From Acetobacteraceae bacterium (GTDB lineage Bacteria; Pseudomonadota; Alphaproteobacteria; Acetobacterales; Acetobacteraceae): a stretch of 35,029 nt of DNA. The stretch is from assembly GCA_025356735.1 (NCBI GenBank), contig JANXRT010000349.1, positions 1 through 35,029 of the forward strand, in the 5' to 3' direction. The notes beneath the pieces are model-generated. The model had not been told where the DNA came from. It was given only the letters and a program-made list of their open reading frames with translations, and ran no database searches. How positions within the stretch are numbered: the first letter of the stretch is position 1; each line of letters opens with the position of its first letter. The translations under genes and the position numbers were made by a program. Positions 26,118 through 35,029 of the stretch are shown piece by piece.

Positions 26118-27177
26118 GGCTGTTTGCCGGCCTTGCTTCGGGCGGCGCACGCATCACCGCGCTGGCCGGCGCCAGCTCGAAGCCGCGCTCGCCAAGCCCG
26201 CGCGACCAGGCTTTCAGCCGGTCGAGCGCAACCGGGGTGATGACGCTGACCAGCCCGACTGCGGCGCCGCGATCGGTGGCAATCCGTTCGAGTTCGGCAA
26301 GGCTGGCCTCGATCCCGGCGCGGCTCGGCGGATTGTCGATCACCTTGTCGGTCGCACGGCTCCATACCGCCGGAAGAGCCCCATGGGGTTCGATGCGCGC
26401 ATCGACATAGAACAGGCCGCGGGCGGCGAGTTCTGTCGCAACCATGCTCATCGGTTCACCGAGTTGAGAAAAACGCTCGCCGTACAGCCCAGGGCCGAGC
26501 GCGCCGGTGGTGCCGGCATATCCCGCTGACCGGCCAAGCGCCCAGACAAGATTGGCGTGGTTCTCCTTGGGGCTGGCGGTGCTCAGAAGCGCGTGGGCGC
26601 CGGGATCGTTGAGCGGGAAGCCCTGCGGTTCCAAGGGGATCGACAGCAACAGCTCATGCCCAGCTTTTCGCGCATTCCCCAACGCCGCTGGTTCTCCGGC
26701 CGCATAGGGGGAGACCGCGAGGCTGATGCCGGACGGCAGGCTGGAGACCGCCTCCTCGTCGGCCGCACCGTTGAGGCCGAAACCGACCAGAATGACGGCA
26801 ATCCGAGGCCTGCCCGGCGTTGGCGTGAAACCGCCGGCATAGACCTGGCCGGGAATGCGGCCATCGGCGGCGATGCGGGGCAGCCCGCCGTCGGCGGTCC
26901 TTGCAGGTTCGAGCAACGCCGGATCGGGTGCCGCGATCGGACCAGGCGTGGTTTGACCTGGTCTTTTTGAGACGGTGGGTTCAGCGGCCGACGCCGTTTC
27001 GTGGCGAGCGGGCAGCGCTTCGGCAGCGGCCGGCTCATGAAGCCTGCCTCGAGGCTTTTCGACGACGGGGCTACTCCATTGCAACCAGCCAAAGCCGGCT
27101 GCCAGCAACAGCGTGCCCATGCCCCAGAACAGCATCAGCCCGCGCCACGCTCGCCATCCGCCTACGCGCGTGGCCAT
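26110..27177 (-). CDS. Divergent polysaccharide deacetylase family protein
   Basis: PRIAVILVGFGLNGAADEEAVSSLPSGISLAVSPYA, HELLLSIPLEPQGFPLNDPG, FYVDARIEPHG; position downstream of ctpA/envC as in other alphaproteobacteria. Confidence 0.9.
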   Translation of the reverse strand: MATRVGGWRAWRGLMLFWGMGTLLLAAGFGWLQWSSPVVEKPRGRLHEPAAAEALPARHETASAAEPTVSKRPGQTTPGPIAAPDPALLEPARTADGGLPRIAADGRIPGQVYAGGFTPTPGRPRIAVILVGFGLNGAADEEAVSSLPSGISLAVSPYAAGEPAALGNARKAGHELLLSIPLEPQGFPLNDPGAHALLSTASPKENHANLVWALGRSAGYAGTTGALGPGLYGERFSQLGEPMSMVATELAARGLFYVDARIEPHGALPAVWSRATDKVIDNPPSRAGIEASLAELERIATDRGAAVGLVSVITPVALDRLKAWSRGLGERGFELAPASAVMRAPPEARPANSRE

Positions 27178-27183
27178 GAAAAC

Positions 27184-28626
27184 CTAGTTGCTCGCGCGCT
27201 TGGACTCCGCCATCGCGCGCGCCACCACCAACGCCTGCTGCAGCTGAAAGTCGGTGGCGCTGGGCTTGGCCGGATCGAATGCCGGGAAATTCTCGGGCGG
27301 CTTGGCGGGAATTTCCTTGGCGATCGCCAGCAGGTCGGCGCGCGGCGGCAGGGTGGCCTGCGGCGTGCCGCCGCTGTTGGTCAACACCCGGTTGAGGTCG
27401 GACTCGCGTTCCGGCCCGAAATGCTGCACCTCGGTTGCGGTCGAGGCGACAGTGATGTCGGGCTCGATGCCAAGTCCCTGGATCGATCGGCCGGACGGCG
27501 TGTAGTAGCGCGCCGTGGTCAGCCGCATGGCGCCGTTGCCGGGCAGCGGGATGACGGTCTGGACCGAACCCTTGCCGAAGGTGCGGGTGCCGAGCAGCAC
27601 GGCGCGGCGATGGTCCTGCAGCGCGCCGGCGACGATCTCGCTGGAGGATGCCGAGCCGCCGTTCGTCAGCACGACCATCGGCAGGCCGCCGGTGATGTCG
27701 CCGCCCTTGGCATCCCAGCGCTGTCCATCCTGCGGCCGGCGCGATCGGGTCGAGACGATCTCGCCGCGGTCGATGAACTCGCTGGCGACAGCGACCGCCT
27801 GGTCTAGCAAGCCGCCGGGATCGTTGCGGAGATCAAGAATAACGGCGCGCAGCCGGCCGTTGGACTCGGCCTTCAGCTGGTTGAAGGCCTTTCGGATCGC
27901 GGTGTCGGCCTGCTCGGTGAACTGCGACAGCCGGATATAGCCGACATCGCCGCCCTCCAGCCGCGACTTCACGACCGTCAGCTTGATAACCTCGCGGTTC
28001 ATCACGGCGTCGATCGGCTTGTCGTTACCTTCGCGCTTCAGGGTCAGGGTGATGCGGCTGTTGGCCGGACCGCGCATCTTCTCGACCGCCTCGTTCAGGG
28101 TCAGGCCCTGGACGGTCTTGCCGTTGATGCCGGTGATCAGGTCGCCCGCCTTGATGCCGGCGCGCGCCGCCGGCGTGTCGTCGATCGGGCTGACCACCTT
28201 GATGAAGCCGTTCTCCTGCTGGACCTCGATGCCGAGACCGCCGAACTCGCCCTTGGTCTGGACCTGCATGTCCTTGAACGCCTGGGCGTTCATGTAGCTG
28301 CTGTGGGCGTCGAGCCCGGTCAGCATGCCATTGACCGCGTTCTCGATCAGCTCCTTATCCTTGACCGGCTCGACATAGTCGGCCCGCACCCGCTCGATGA
28401 CGTCGCCGAGCAGGGCCAGCAGCCGGTACATCTGGCTTTTGTCGGTGGCGCTGTCGTCGGCCAGGGCGCGCTCGATGCCCAGGTAGCCAAAGCCGAGCCG
28501 CAGCCCAAACTGGCGTTCCACCGCCTCGGTGACCGGGCCGACGGCGAGGCCGGCGACGAAGGCGGCGCTTACCAGCAGGCCGGCCTTGAACGCCGGGGTG
28601 CGAAGCTTGACGGGACGCTGGTCCAT
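27184..28626 (-). CDS. ctpA: S41 family C-terminal processing peptidase
   Basis: GLDAHSSYMN, PDZ GIKAGDLITGINGKTVQGLTLNEAVEKMRG, catalytic GSASSSEIVAGALQDHRRAVLLGTRTFGKGSVQ. Confidence 0.94.
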   Translation of the reverse strand: MDQRPVKLRTPAFKAGLLVSAAFVAGLAVGPVTEAVERQFGLRLGFGYLGIERALADDSATDKSQMYRLLALLGDVIERVRADYVEPVKDKELIENAVNGMLTGLDAHSSYMNAQAFKDMQVQTKGEFGGLGIEVQQENGFIKVVSPIDDTPAARAGIKAGDLITGINGKTVQGLTLNEAVEKMRGPANSRITLTLKREGNDKPIDAVMNREVIKLTVVKSRLEGGDVGYIRLSQFTEQADTAIRKAFNQLKAESNGRLRAVILDLRNDPGGLLDQAVAVASEFIDRGEIVSTRSRRPQDGQRWDAKGGDITGGLPMVVLTNGGSASSSEIVAGALQDHRRAVLLGTRTFGKGSVQTVIPLPGNGAMRLTTARYYTPSGRSIQGLGIEPDITVASTATEVQHFGPERESDLNRVLTNSGGTPQATLPPRADLLAIAKEIPAKPPENFPAFDPAKPSATDFQLQQALVVARAMAESKRASN

Positions 28627-28765
28627 TCGGGTGTGATCCTCATGCGCCGGTTCAAATTCTTGGCACGCCTTCGCCGTGACCGGCAAGATGTTCCAGGTCT
28701 GCATAGCACCATCTGGTCACGAAGCGACGACAATCCAGTAACGCGGAAGCCCAGTAACAGCTTAG

Positions 28766-30040
28766 CTATGAAGAATTGCTGAGCTTTCCATGCAGCCAGG
28801 GTGCGGGGTTCACCGCCTGGCCGTTGTTGCGCAGCTCGATATAAAGCTCGCCGCTTCGCTCCGGCGCCATCACGCCGACCGGCTCGCCGGCCTGCACGGA
28901 CTGCCCGACCGCGACATCCAGCCGGCTCAGCCCGGACAGGACGGCATGGTAGCCGCCGCCGCAATCGACAATCATCAGCAGGCCAAAGCTTCGGAAAGGC
29001 TGACCGAACACTACCCGGCCACCGCATGGGGCCACGACCCGGCCACCGGGGATCGTTCGAAAAGCCATGCCGGTCGAGGGTCCGCCCTCGCCGGGGTCGC
29101 CCCATTTTCGGATGACGGCGCCGACCACCGGCGTCAGAAGCCGGCTGCCCGGTTTCACGGCCGTCGCGAGGGCGCCCACGCCGACGAGCGCCGGGGGCGC
29201 CTGCCGGCGCGGGTTTTTCGACGCCGCGGCCATCCGCTGGTGGCGTTCATCTCGCCTGGCTTCGGCTTGCGCCAGGACTTCCGCCTTCTGGCGCTCAGCC
29301 TCCAAATCGACGATCACCGCACGCAGATTTTCCGCGCGTGCCGAAAATTCGGCGGCATGGCGGGCCGCTTCATCAGCTTCAAGGCCGGCCTGGCGCCGGT
29401 TCGCCCTGGCCGCGGCAAGCTCGGAGTCGAGTTCCGCCGCCTGCGCTGCCTGCGCCGCGCGCGCCGTCGCCAGAAGCGGGCTTTGCGCGGCGATCCTGGC
29501 GCGCGCGAAATCCAGCGCCTGCCGTTCACGGGCGAGGACGGCGGCGTCAGCCTCAAGCTGGCGTGCCAGGCCGCGCAGCACCAGCACGCCGGTCAGCGCC
29601 GTATCGGGGTCGGTCGGTGCCGCCAGCAGCGTTTCGGCGGGGAACCGGCTCAGCCGCTCGATCACCGGCAGCAGCGGCGCCATCTCGGCGACGCGCAACT
29701 GGATGCGCGTCTCGATGTCGCGACGGTCCTTTTCCAGCTGCTCCAGGCGTTCGGCCAGATCGGAGGCGTCAACTTCGGTCTGGCGCAGCCTGGCGGCGGC
29801 GGCGACGCGCTCAGTGCCAAGCCGGCGCTCGGCCTCCGCCGCCAGGCTTGCACGCGCACCGGCCTGGCGCGATGCGCCAAGCTCAGCCGCCCGCGCCCGC
29901 TGCGCCTCGCGCATCTGCTGACGGGTGGTCGCGGCATCCCGTGCGCCGACGGACCGGGGAAATGCCTGTGAAGGCAACACCAGTCCGGCCGTGGCGACCA
30001 CGACAAGCGCGAAGAGGTTAATCCGCTGCGCGTGCCGCAT
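28766..30040 (-). CDS. EnvC-like murein hydrolase activator / M23 (LytM) domain protein
   Basis: Coiled-coil N-terminal half and C-terminal LytM domain (GRVVAPCGGRVVFGQPFRSFGLLMIVDCGGGYHAVLSGLSRLDVAVGQSVQAGEPVGVM). Confidence 0.9.
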   Translation of the reverse strand: MRHAQRINLFALVVVATAGLVLPSQAFPRSVGARDAATTRQQMREAQRARAAELGASRQAGARASLAAEAERRLGTERVAAAARLRQTEVDASDLAERLEQLEKDRRDIETRIQLRVAEMAPLLPVIERLSRFPAETLLAAPTDPDTALTGVLVLRGLARQLEADAAVLARERQALDFARARIAAQSPLLATARAAQAAQAAELDSELAAARANRRQAGLEADEAARHAAEFSARAENLRAVIVDLEAERQKAEVLAQAEARRDERHQRMAAASKNPRRQAPPALVGVGALATAVKPGSRLLTPVVGAVIRKWGDPGEGGPSTGMAFRTIPGGRVVAPCGGRVVFGQPFRSFGLLMIVDCGGGYHAVLSGLSRLDVAVGQSVQAGEPVGVMAPERSGELYIELRNNGQAVNPAPWLHGKLSNSS

Positions 30041-31586
30041 CGCGGCCGATCAGGGATTTTCCCGTCATCTCGGCAGGTTGCGGCAAATCCATCAGCTGCA
30101 ACAGGGTCGGTGCGATGTCGGCCAGGCTGCCGTCGTTCAGCCGGCGCAGATCCCTCCGGCCAGACAACAGGAACACCGGCACCGGGTTGGTGGTGTGGGC
30201 GGTATGTGGTCCGCCGGTGACCGGATCGCGCATCATCTCGCAGTTGCCGTGGTCGGCGGTGACCAGCAGCGCGCCGCCGGCCTGCGACACCGCGGCGGCA
30301 AGGCGGCCCAGGCAAAGATCAACCGTCTCCACGGCGCGGATCGCCGCCGGCAGGCTGCCGGTGTGGCCGACCATGTCGGCATTGGCGAAATTCAGGATGA
30401 TCAGGTCAAATTCTTTCCCGGCGATCGCCGCCACCGCCCGATCGGTCAGCTCCGGTGCCGACATCTCCGGCTGAAGGTCGTAGGTCGCGACCCGTGGCGA
30501 GGGCACCATGATGCGCGTCTCGCCCGGGTTCGGGGTCTCGACGCCGCCGTTGAGAAAATACGTCACGTGCGGATATTTCTCGGTCTCGGCCATGCGCAAT
30601 TGGCTGCGCCCGGCGGCCGCCACGATCTGGCCGAGCAGGTTGTCCATCACCACGGGGGGCAGGATTTCGGTGACGAAGGGCGCCAGCGCGTCGCTGTATC
30701 GGGTCATCGAGACCGCGGCGGCGAACTTCACGACGCGCCTGCGGGTGAAGCCCTCGAACCCCGGATCGACCAGGGCTGCGAAGATCTCGCGCGCCCGGTC
30801 GGCGCGGAAGTTGAAGCACAGCAGCGCGTCGCCGTCTCGCATCCCGGCATAGTCGCCAACCGCTGCCGGCACCACGAACTCGTCGGTGACGTTTTCGATG
30901 TAGGCGTGATCGATTACCGAGGCGGCGTCGGCGTATCTAGGCCCCTCAGCCTCGACCATCGCGAGGTAAGCTTTCTCGACGCGTTCCCAGCGCCGGTCGC
31001 GGTCCATCGCGTAGTAGCGGCCGCTGACCGTGGCGATCGGTACGCCAGTGGGCACCACGCCGACGGGCAGCGCCGCGCGCAGCCGGGCGATATCCTCGTT
31101 GCCGGAGCGCGGCGGGGTGTCGCGCCCGTCGGTGAAGGCATGCAGCACGGTTTTCACCCCGGCCCGGACCAACGCCCGGGCCAACACCGCAGCATGGTCC
31201 TGGTGGGAGTGCACCCCGCCGGGCGACACCAGCCCGAACAGGTGGCAGGTTCCCCCGGTGGCGTGCAGCTTGGCCACTAGATCGAGCAGCACCGGGCTTT
31301 TCGCCAGCGACCCGTCCTCGGTGGCGCGGGCGATGCGCGGCAGGTCCTGCATGACGACGCGGCCGGCGCCGATATTGAGATGGCCGACCTCCGAGTTGCC
31401 CATCTGCCCCGCCGGCAGCCCGACATCGAGGCCGGAAGTGTGCAGGAATGCGCGCGGACAGGCCTCCCACAACCGGGAGAAATTCGGCGTGCGCGCCTGG
31501 CGCACCGCATTGTCGGCTGGATCGTCGCGCCACCCCCAGCCATCGAGGATAGCCAGCATGACGGGGCGGGTTGTCTGCTCGGCCAT
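30018..31586 (-). CDS. gpmI: 2,3-bisphosphoglycerate-independent phosphoglycerate mutase
   Basis: VMLAILDGWGWRDDPADNAV, MGNSEVGHLNIGAGRVVMQDLPRI, HAFTDGRDTPPRSG, VTADHGNCEMM. Confidence 0.95.
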   Translation of the reverse strand: MAEQTTRPVMLAILDGWGWRDDPADNAVRQARTPNFSRLWEACPRAFLHTSGLDVGLPAGQMGNSEVGHLNIGAGRVVMQDLPRIARATEDGSLAKSPVLLDLVAKLHATGGTCHLFGLVSPGGVHSHQDHAAVLARALVRAGVKTVLHAFTDGRDTPPRSGNEDIARLRAALPVGVVPTGVPIATVSGRYYAMDRDRRWERVEKAYLAMVEAEGPRYADAASVIDHAYIENVTDEFVVPAAVGDYAGMRDGDALLCFNFRADRAREIFAALVDPGFEGFTRRRVVKFAAAVSMTRYSDALAPFVTEILPPVVMDNLLGQIVAAAGRSQLRMAETEKYPHVTYFLNGGVETPNPGETRIMVPSPRVATYDLQPEMSAPELTDRAVAAIAGKEFDLIILNFANADMVGHTGSLPAAIRAVETVDLCLGRLAAAVSQAGGALLVTADHGNCEMMRDPVTGGPHTAHTTNPVPVFLLSGRRDLRRLNDGSLADIAPTLLQLMDLPQPAEMTGKSLIGRDAARAAD

Positions 31587-31691
31587 TCCTGTCTCCGTGC
31601 CGTGCGGCGTTGTCCCAGTGCCTGGTTGCGTAGCGCCGGGGGCGGGCGGCGACAAGAGAGGATCAGAGCTGGACCCCATCTGCATCTTTGG

Positions 31692-32147
31692 TCAAGGCCG
31701 GCCCGACCGATGGTAGGGATGATTGGCGGCGATCGCGCGGGCGCGGAAAATTTGCTCGGCCAGCAGTACCCGCACCAGCCGGTGCGGCCAGGTCAGCCGG
31801 CCCAGCGACAGAATTGCGTCGGCGCGCGCGATCACCGCGCCGTCCAGCCCCTCCGGTCCGCCGATCAGGAAACATACCGGGCGCGATTGTTCGAGCCAGC
31901 GCGCCAGGTCGCGCGAAAAACCCTCGCTGTCGGGCGTGGCGCCGGCGAGGTCGAGCGCCACGGCGTGGGCGTTGGCGGGAAGTGCGTCGAGCAGGGCGGC
32001 ACCCTCCCGACGTTTGGCCTCGGTGGCGGAGCCTGGCGCCTCAGCGACTTCGAAAACCTCGATCTTCGGACGCAGCCGGGCGTTATAGCGGGCAAACAGC
32101 TCCGCCTCCGGACCTTGGCGCAGCCGGCCGACGGCGATCAGCCGCAT
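31692..32147 (-). CDS. rlmH: 23S rRNA (pseudouridine1915-N3)-methyltransferase
   Basis: [70 protein letters not shown]. Confidence 0.95.
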   Translation of the reverse strand: MRLIAVGRLRQGPEAELFARYNARLRPKIEVFEVAEAPGSATEAKRREGAALLDALPANAHAVALDLAGATPDSEGFSRDLARWLEQSRPVCFLIGGPEGLDGAVIARADAILSLGRLTWPHRLVRVLLAEQIFRARAIAANHPYHRSGRP

Positions 32148-32231
32148 CGCGTGTGACAGTTTGGCGCGGCGATTGACGCGCGCGCTGGTCCGCCCGCATC
32201 GTTGAGCAACCAATATGGGGAGAAAACATAC

Positions 32232-32951
32232 ATGATCGACCTTTACGCCGCGGGCAGCCCGAATGTCGTCAAGATCTACATAGCATTGGAGGAGTTTGGC
32301 CTGCCCTACGCCGTCCATCCGGTGGACGTGTTCGGCAACGCCCAGTTCAACCCGGACTTCCTGAAGCTCAATCCAAACGCCAAGGTGCCGGTGATCGTCG
32401 ACCATGACGGTCCGGGCGGCAAGCCTTACACGGTGTTCGAGAGCGGCGCGATTTTGATCTATCTCGCCGAGAAGACGGGAAAACTGCTGGCCCGCGATGG
32501 CGCTGCCCGCTACGACGCGCTGCAATGGCTGATGGTGCAGATGACCGGCATCGGCCCGATGTCCGGCCAGCTGGTACATTTTGTCCGGTTCGCGCCGAAA
32601 GACATGGATCACGGCTACTCGCTGAGCCGTTACAGGACCCAGGTCGTCACCCTGTGCAAGATCCTCGAGGCGCGGCTTGCGGACAGCAAATACCTTGGCG
32701 GCGCCGACTACTCGATCGCCGATGTCGCGACCTTCCCGTGGGCGCGGCTGTTCGAGATGCTGCTGGGTGCGGCGGCGAAAACCGACTACCCGCAAATCAC
32801 GCGCTGGGTCGCCGACATCGCGCAGCGTCCGGCGGTGGTGAAGGCGCTGGCTGCCACGGACGCCGTCCGGGCCAAGGCGACCACGCCGGACAAGGCGACC
32901 GCGGAGCAGATGGATCGAGTGTTTGGACGTGGGAAGTTTGCCGTGGCCTAG
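32232..32951 (+). CDS. Glutathione S-transferase family protein
   Basis: [68 protein letters not shown]. Confidence 0.92.
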   Translation: MIDLYAAGSPNVVKIYIALEEFGLPYAVHPVDVFGNAQFNPDFLKLNPNAKVPVIVDHDGPGGKPYTVFESGAILIYLAEKTGKLLARDGAARYDALQWLMVQMTGIGPMSGQLVHFVRFAPKDMDHGYSLSRYRTQVVTLCKILEARLADSKYLGGADYSIADVATFPWARLFEMLLGAAAKTDYPQITRWVADIAQRPAVVKALAATDAVRAKATTPDKATAEQMDRVFGRGKFAVA

Positions 32952-32958
32952 AAGCAAG

Positions 32959-33080
32959 CCGGGGCCAGCCCCGGACCCCGCCGGGGTAGCGCCCCAGGGC
33001 ACCTAACTTAGGTAGTGGTTTCCAAAGGCTTGCCTTTGGCGGGGTTTCCACTTTGGAAGCATGGGGCAGCGCCCCTGGCC
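32959..33080. repeat. Palindromic intergenic element (copy 5, diverged)
   Basis: GGGGC-CA-GCCCC at the left and GGGGC-AGC-GCCCC at the right; CGGGGTAGCGCCCC; internal stem replaced by CCAAAGGC-TT-GCCTTTGG. Confidence 0.8.
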
Positions 33081-33112
33081 TTGCTTCCCTTTGCCATGCT
33101 ACCGCCGCGCGA

Positions 33113-33787
33113 ATGAAACGGATCCTGCGCCACCCCGCCACCCAGGCGGCCTTCGCCCACGGGGTCGGCCTGTATCTCTGGTTCACCTATCTCACCACGC
33201 GCTGGGTCTTTGTCGGCAGCGAGCACCTGGCACCCTATGTCGGCGGCGCGCCGATGGTCTGCGCGTTCTGGCATGAGCGGCTGCCGCTGATGCCGAAGCT
33301 GTGGCTACTCGCCCGCAACATGGCGGGCGGCGGCGGCGCGCGGGTTCACGTGCTGGTCAGCCAGCACCGCGACGGACGGTTCATTGGCACGGTAATGCGC
33401 TGGTTCCGTATCGACGTGGTGTTCGGCTCCTCCTCGAAAGGCGGTGCGGCCAGCACCCGCGCGTTGCTGACCCTCATGGCGAAAGGCGAGCAGGTCGGGA
33501 TCACCCCCGATGGGCCGCGCGGGCCGCGCCGGGTGGCCGCAGCCGGTGTGGCACAGCTCGCGGCGCTGGCCGGCGTGGTGGTGCTGCCGACCGCCGCCCA
33601 AATCTCGCATCGCAAGGTGTTGCGCAGCTGGGACCGCATGGTCGTGCCGCTGCCATTCGGGCGTGGCGTGGTCGTGGTCGGAACGCCCATCGCCGTGCCG
33701 CGCCGCGACTGGCAGGCATCGACCGCCATCATCGAGGCGGCATTGACCGATGCGGCGGACCGGGCCGACCAGCTTTGTGGCCTATGA
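33113..33787 (+). CDS. DUF374 family lysophospholipid acyltransferase-like protein
   Basis: FWHERLPLMPKLWLLA, VLVSQHRDGRFIGTVMRWFRIDVVFGSSSKGGAASTRALL, ITPDGPRGPRR; upstream of kdtA. Confidence 0.9.
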   Translation: MKRILRHPATQAAFAHGVGLYLWFTYLTTRWVFVGSEHLAPYVGGAPMVCAFWHERLPLMPKLWLLARNMAGGGGARVHVLVSQHRDGRFIGTVMRWFRIDVVFGSSSKGGAASTRALLTLMAKGEQVGITPDGPRGPRRVAAAGVAQLAALAGVVVLPTAAQISHRKVLRSWDRMVVPLPFGRGVVVVGTPIAVPRRDWQASTAIIEAALTDAADRADQLCGL

Positions 33788-35029
33788 GTTTCTCGCTGCG
33801 TCTGTGGATGCTGGCGACCGGCGCGCTGGCGCCGGCGCTGCGCCTATTGCTGGCCCGCCGCGCGGCGGGCGGCAAGGAGATCGCCAGCCGATTGGATGAG
33901 CGGTTCGGCATCGACCCGACGCCCAGGCCGCCGGGCACGCTGGTCTGGCTGCATGCCGCCAGCCTGGGCGAGACAACATCCATTCTGCCGGTGCTGCGCG
34001 CGCTGCCTTTGGGCGTGCAGGCGCTGGTCACCACCGGCACCGTGACCTCGGCCGCGCTGCTCGACCGCCGGCTGCCCGAGCTTGGATTGGCCGGGCGGGT
34101 GCGCCACCGGTTCGTGCCGCTGGATGTCCGCGCCTGGGTCGAGCGCTTCCTGGATCACTGGCGGCCGGATATCGCCGCCTTTGTCGAGAGCGAGCTGTGG
34201 CCGAACCTGCTCGCCGGCTGTGCCGCGCGACGCATCCCGGCGGTGCTGATCAACGCACGGATGTCGGCGCGCAGTTTCTCCGCGTGGTCGCGGTTCCCAT
34301 GGATCGCGCGCGACATGCTCGGCGGTTTTGCCGAGGTCCAGGCGCGCAGCGAGCCCGATGCGCAGCGCTTGCGCGCGCTCGGCGCCCGAAACGTGACGAT
34401 GCCGGGCGACCTCAAATTCGCCGCCGACCCGCTGCCGGTCGATGCCGTCGAGTTCGGCCGGCTGCAACGGGTGTTGGCCAGCCGGCCGGTCTGGGTCGCC
34501 GCCAGCACCCATCCCGGCGAGGACGAAATCGTCATCGCCGCGCACCGCCTGCTGGCCGCCCGATTTTTCGATGTCCTGACGATCGTCGTTCCCCGCCATG
34601 CGGACCGTGGCCCGGAGATCGCGTGGCTTACGGGCGATCTCACGTCATCCCGCCGCGCACTTGGCGAGCCGCCGCCGGACGGCGGCATCTGGATCGCCGA
34701 CACGATGGGCGAGCTCGGGTTGTTTTACCGGCTGGCGCCGATCGTCCTGGTCGGCCGCAGCCTGGTGGCACCGGGCGGCGGACAGAATCCGCTGGAGCCC
34801 GCACGGCTCGGCTGCGCGGTGGCGGTCGGGCCGTTCTGTGCGAATTTCCTGACGCCGAATGCGATCCTGGAGACCGCCGGCGGGCTCGCGCGGGTGGCTG
34901 ACGCCGCGGAGCTGGCGGTCTGGGTTGGCGGCATGATCGACCATCCCGACAGGCGGGCGGCGATGGGTGCCTGCGCCGAGGCAGCGTCCGCCGCCCATGC
35001 CGCCCTGCCCGGACGGATCGCGGCCAGGC
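33784..35029 (+). CDS. waaA: 3-deoxy-D-manno-octulosonic acid transferase (3' truncated by window end)
   Basis: LVWLHAASLGETTSILPVL, LVTTGTVTSAALL, FVESELWPNLL, RIPAVLINARMSARSF, VGRSLVAPGGGQNPLEPARLG; no stop before 35029. Confidence 0.93.
   Translation, partial: MSFSLRLWMLATGALAPALRLLLARRAAGGKEIASRLDERFGIDPTPRPPGTLVWLHAASLGETTSILPVLRALPLGVQALVTTGTVTSAALLDRRLPELGLAGRVRHRFVPLDVRAWVERFLDHWRPDIAAFVESELWPNLLAGCAARRIPAVLINARMSARSFSAWSRFPWIARDMLGGFAEVQARSEPDAQRLRALGARNVTMPGDLKFAADPLPVDAVEFGRLQRVLASRPVWVAASTHPGEDEIVIAAHRLLAARFFDVLTIVVPRHADRGPEIAWLTGDLTSSRRALGEPPPDGGIWIADTMGELGLFYRLAPIVLVGRSLVAPGGGQNPLEPARLGCAVAVGPFCANFLTPNAILETAGGLARVADAAELAVWVGGMIDHPDRRAAMGACAEAASAAHAALPGRIAAR

Noticed and set aside
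28790-29971. 393 aa + strand ORF antisense to the EnvC-like gene
   Set aside because: No recognisable domain; Arg/Gly/His-rich antisense shadow of a well-supported CDS.
29925-31280. 451 aa + strand ORF antisense to gpmI
   Set aside because: Composition (HRHRVGGVGG..., many His/Arg/Gly) indicates antisense shadow; gpmI motifs are unambiguous on the other strand.
25623-32147. rlmH-gpmI-envC-ctpA-deacetylase-rppH block as a new system
   Set aside because: I recognise this as a common alphaproteobacterial cell-envelope/housekeeping gene order; no anomalous members seen.
32148-33002. N-terminal extension of the rlmH ORF
   Set aside because: Antisense to the GST gene and repeat copy 5; RlmH proper starts at MRLIAVG (32147).
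62-33080. CRISPR-like interpretation of the repeated GGGGCTCTGCCCC elements
   Set aside because: Copies are kilobases apart, in both orientations, with no regular spacers or cas genes.

Overview
GC-rich chromosomal window, most likely from an alphaproteobacterium; the gene content and intergenic repeats resemble Acetobacteraceae (inference). It holds about 28 coding regions, mostly housekeeping: an RND efflux pair, mvaB, M19 dipeptidase, aldo/keto reductase, plsC, ydcF, ftsX/ftsE, a glycosyltransferase cluster, rppH, a divergent polysaccharide deacetylase, S41 protease, EnvC-like M23 protein, gpmI, rlmH, GST, a DUF374 acyltransferase and a truncated waaA/kdtA. Two things stand out. (1) A six-gene, translationally coupled hydrogenase-4/complex-I-like operon (hyfB-C-E-F-G-I layout, 7776-14919). 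Its large subunit has lost at least three of the four expected NiFe-ligating cysteines. No HyfA/HyfH ferredoxin subunit or hyp maturation gene is present. The small-subunit Fe-S cysteines and the antiporter-like Lys/Glu motifs are kept, which fits an 'Ehr-like' proton- or ion-translocating complex of unknown redox partner. (2) A family of ~110-120 bp palindromic intergenic elements, five copies in both orientations, with terminal inverted repeats built on GGGGC-TCT-GCCCC, internal stems that covary between copies, and a half-size form. One copy fills nearly the whole gap upstream of the hyf-like operon. Secondary items include a protein with three ChW-like repeats in the glycosyltransferase cluster, a duplicated motif in the N-terminus of a GT2-GT4 fusion, a His/Lys/Thr-rich secreted peptide and a 15-bp tandem repeat in ftsX. 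No tRNA, rRNA, CRISPR array or transposase was recognised.
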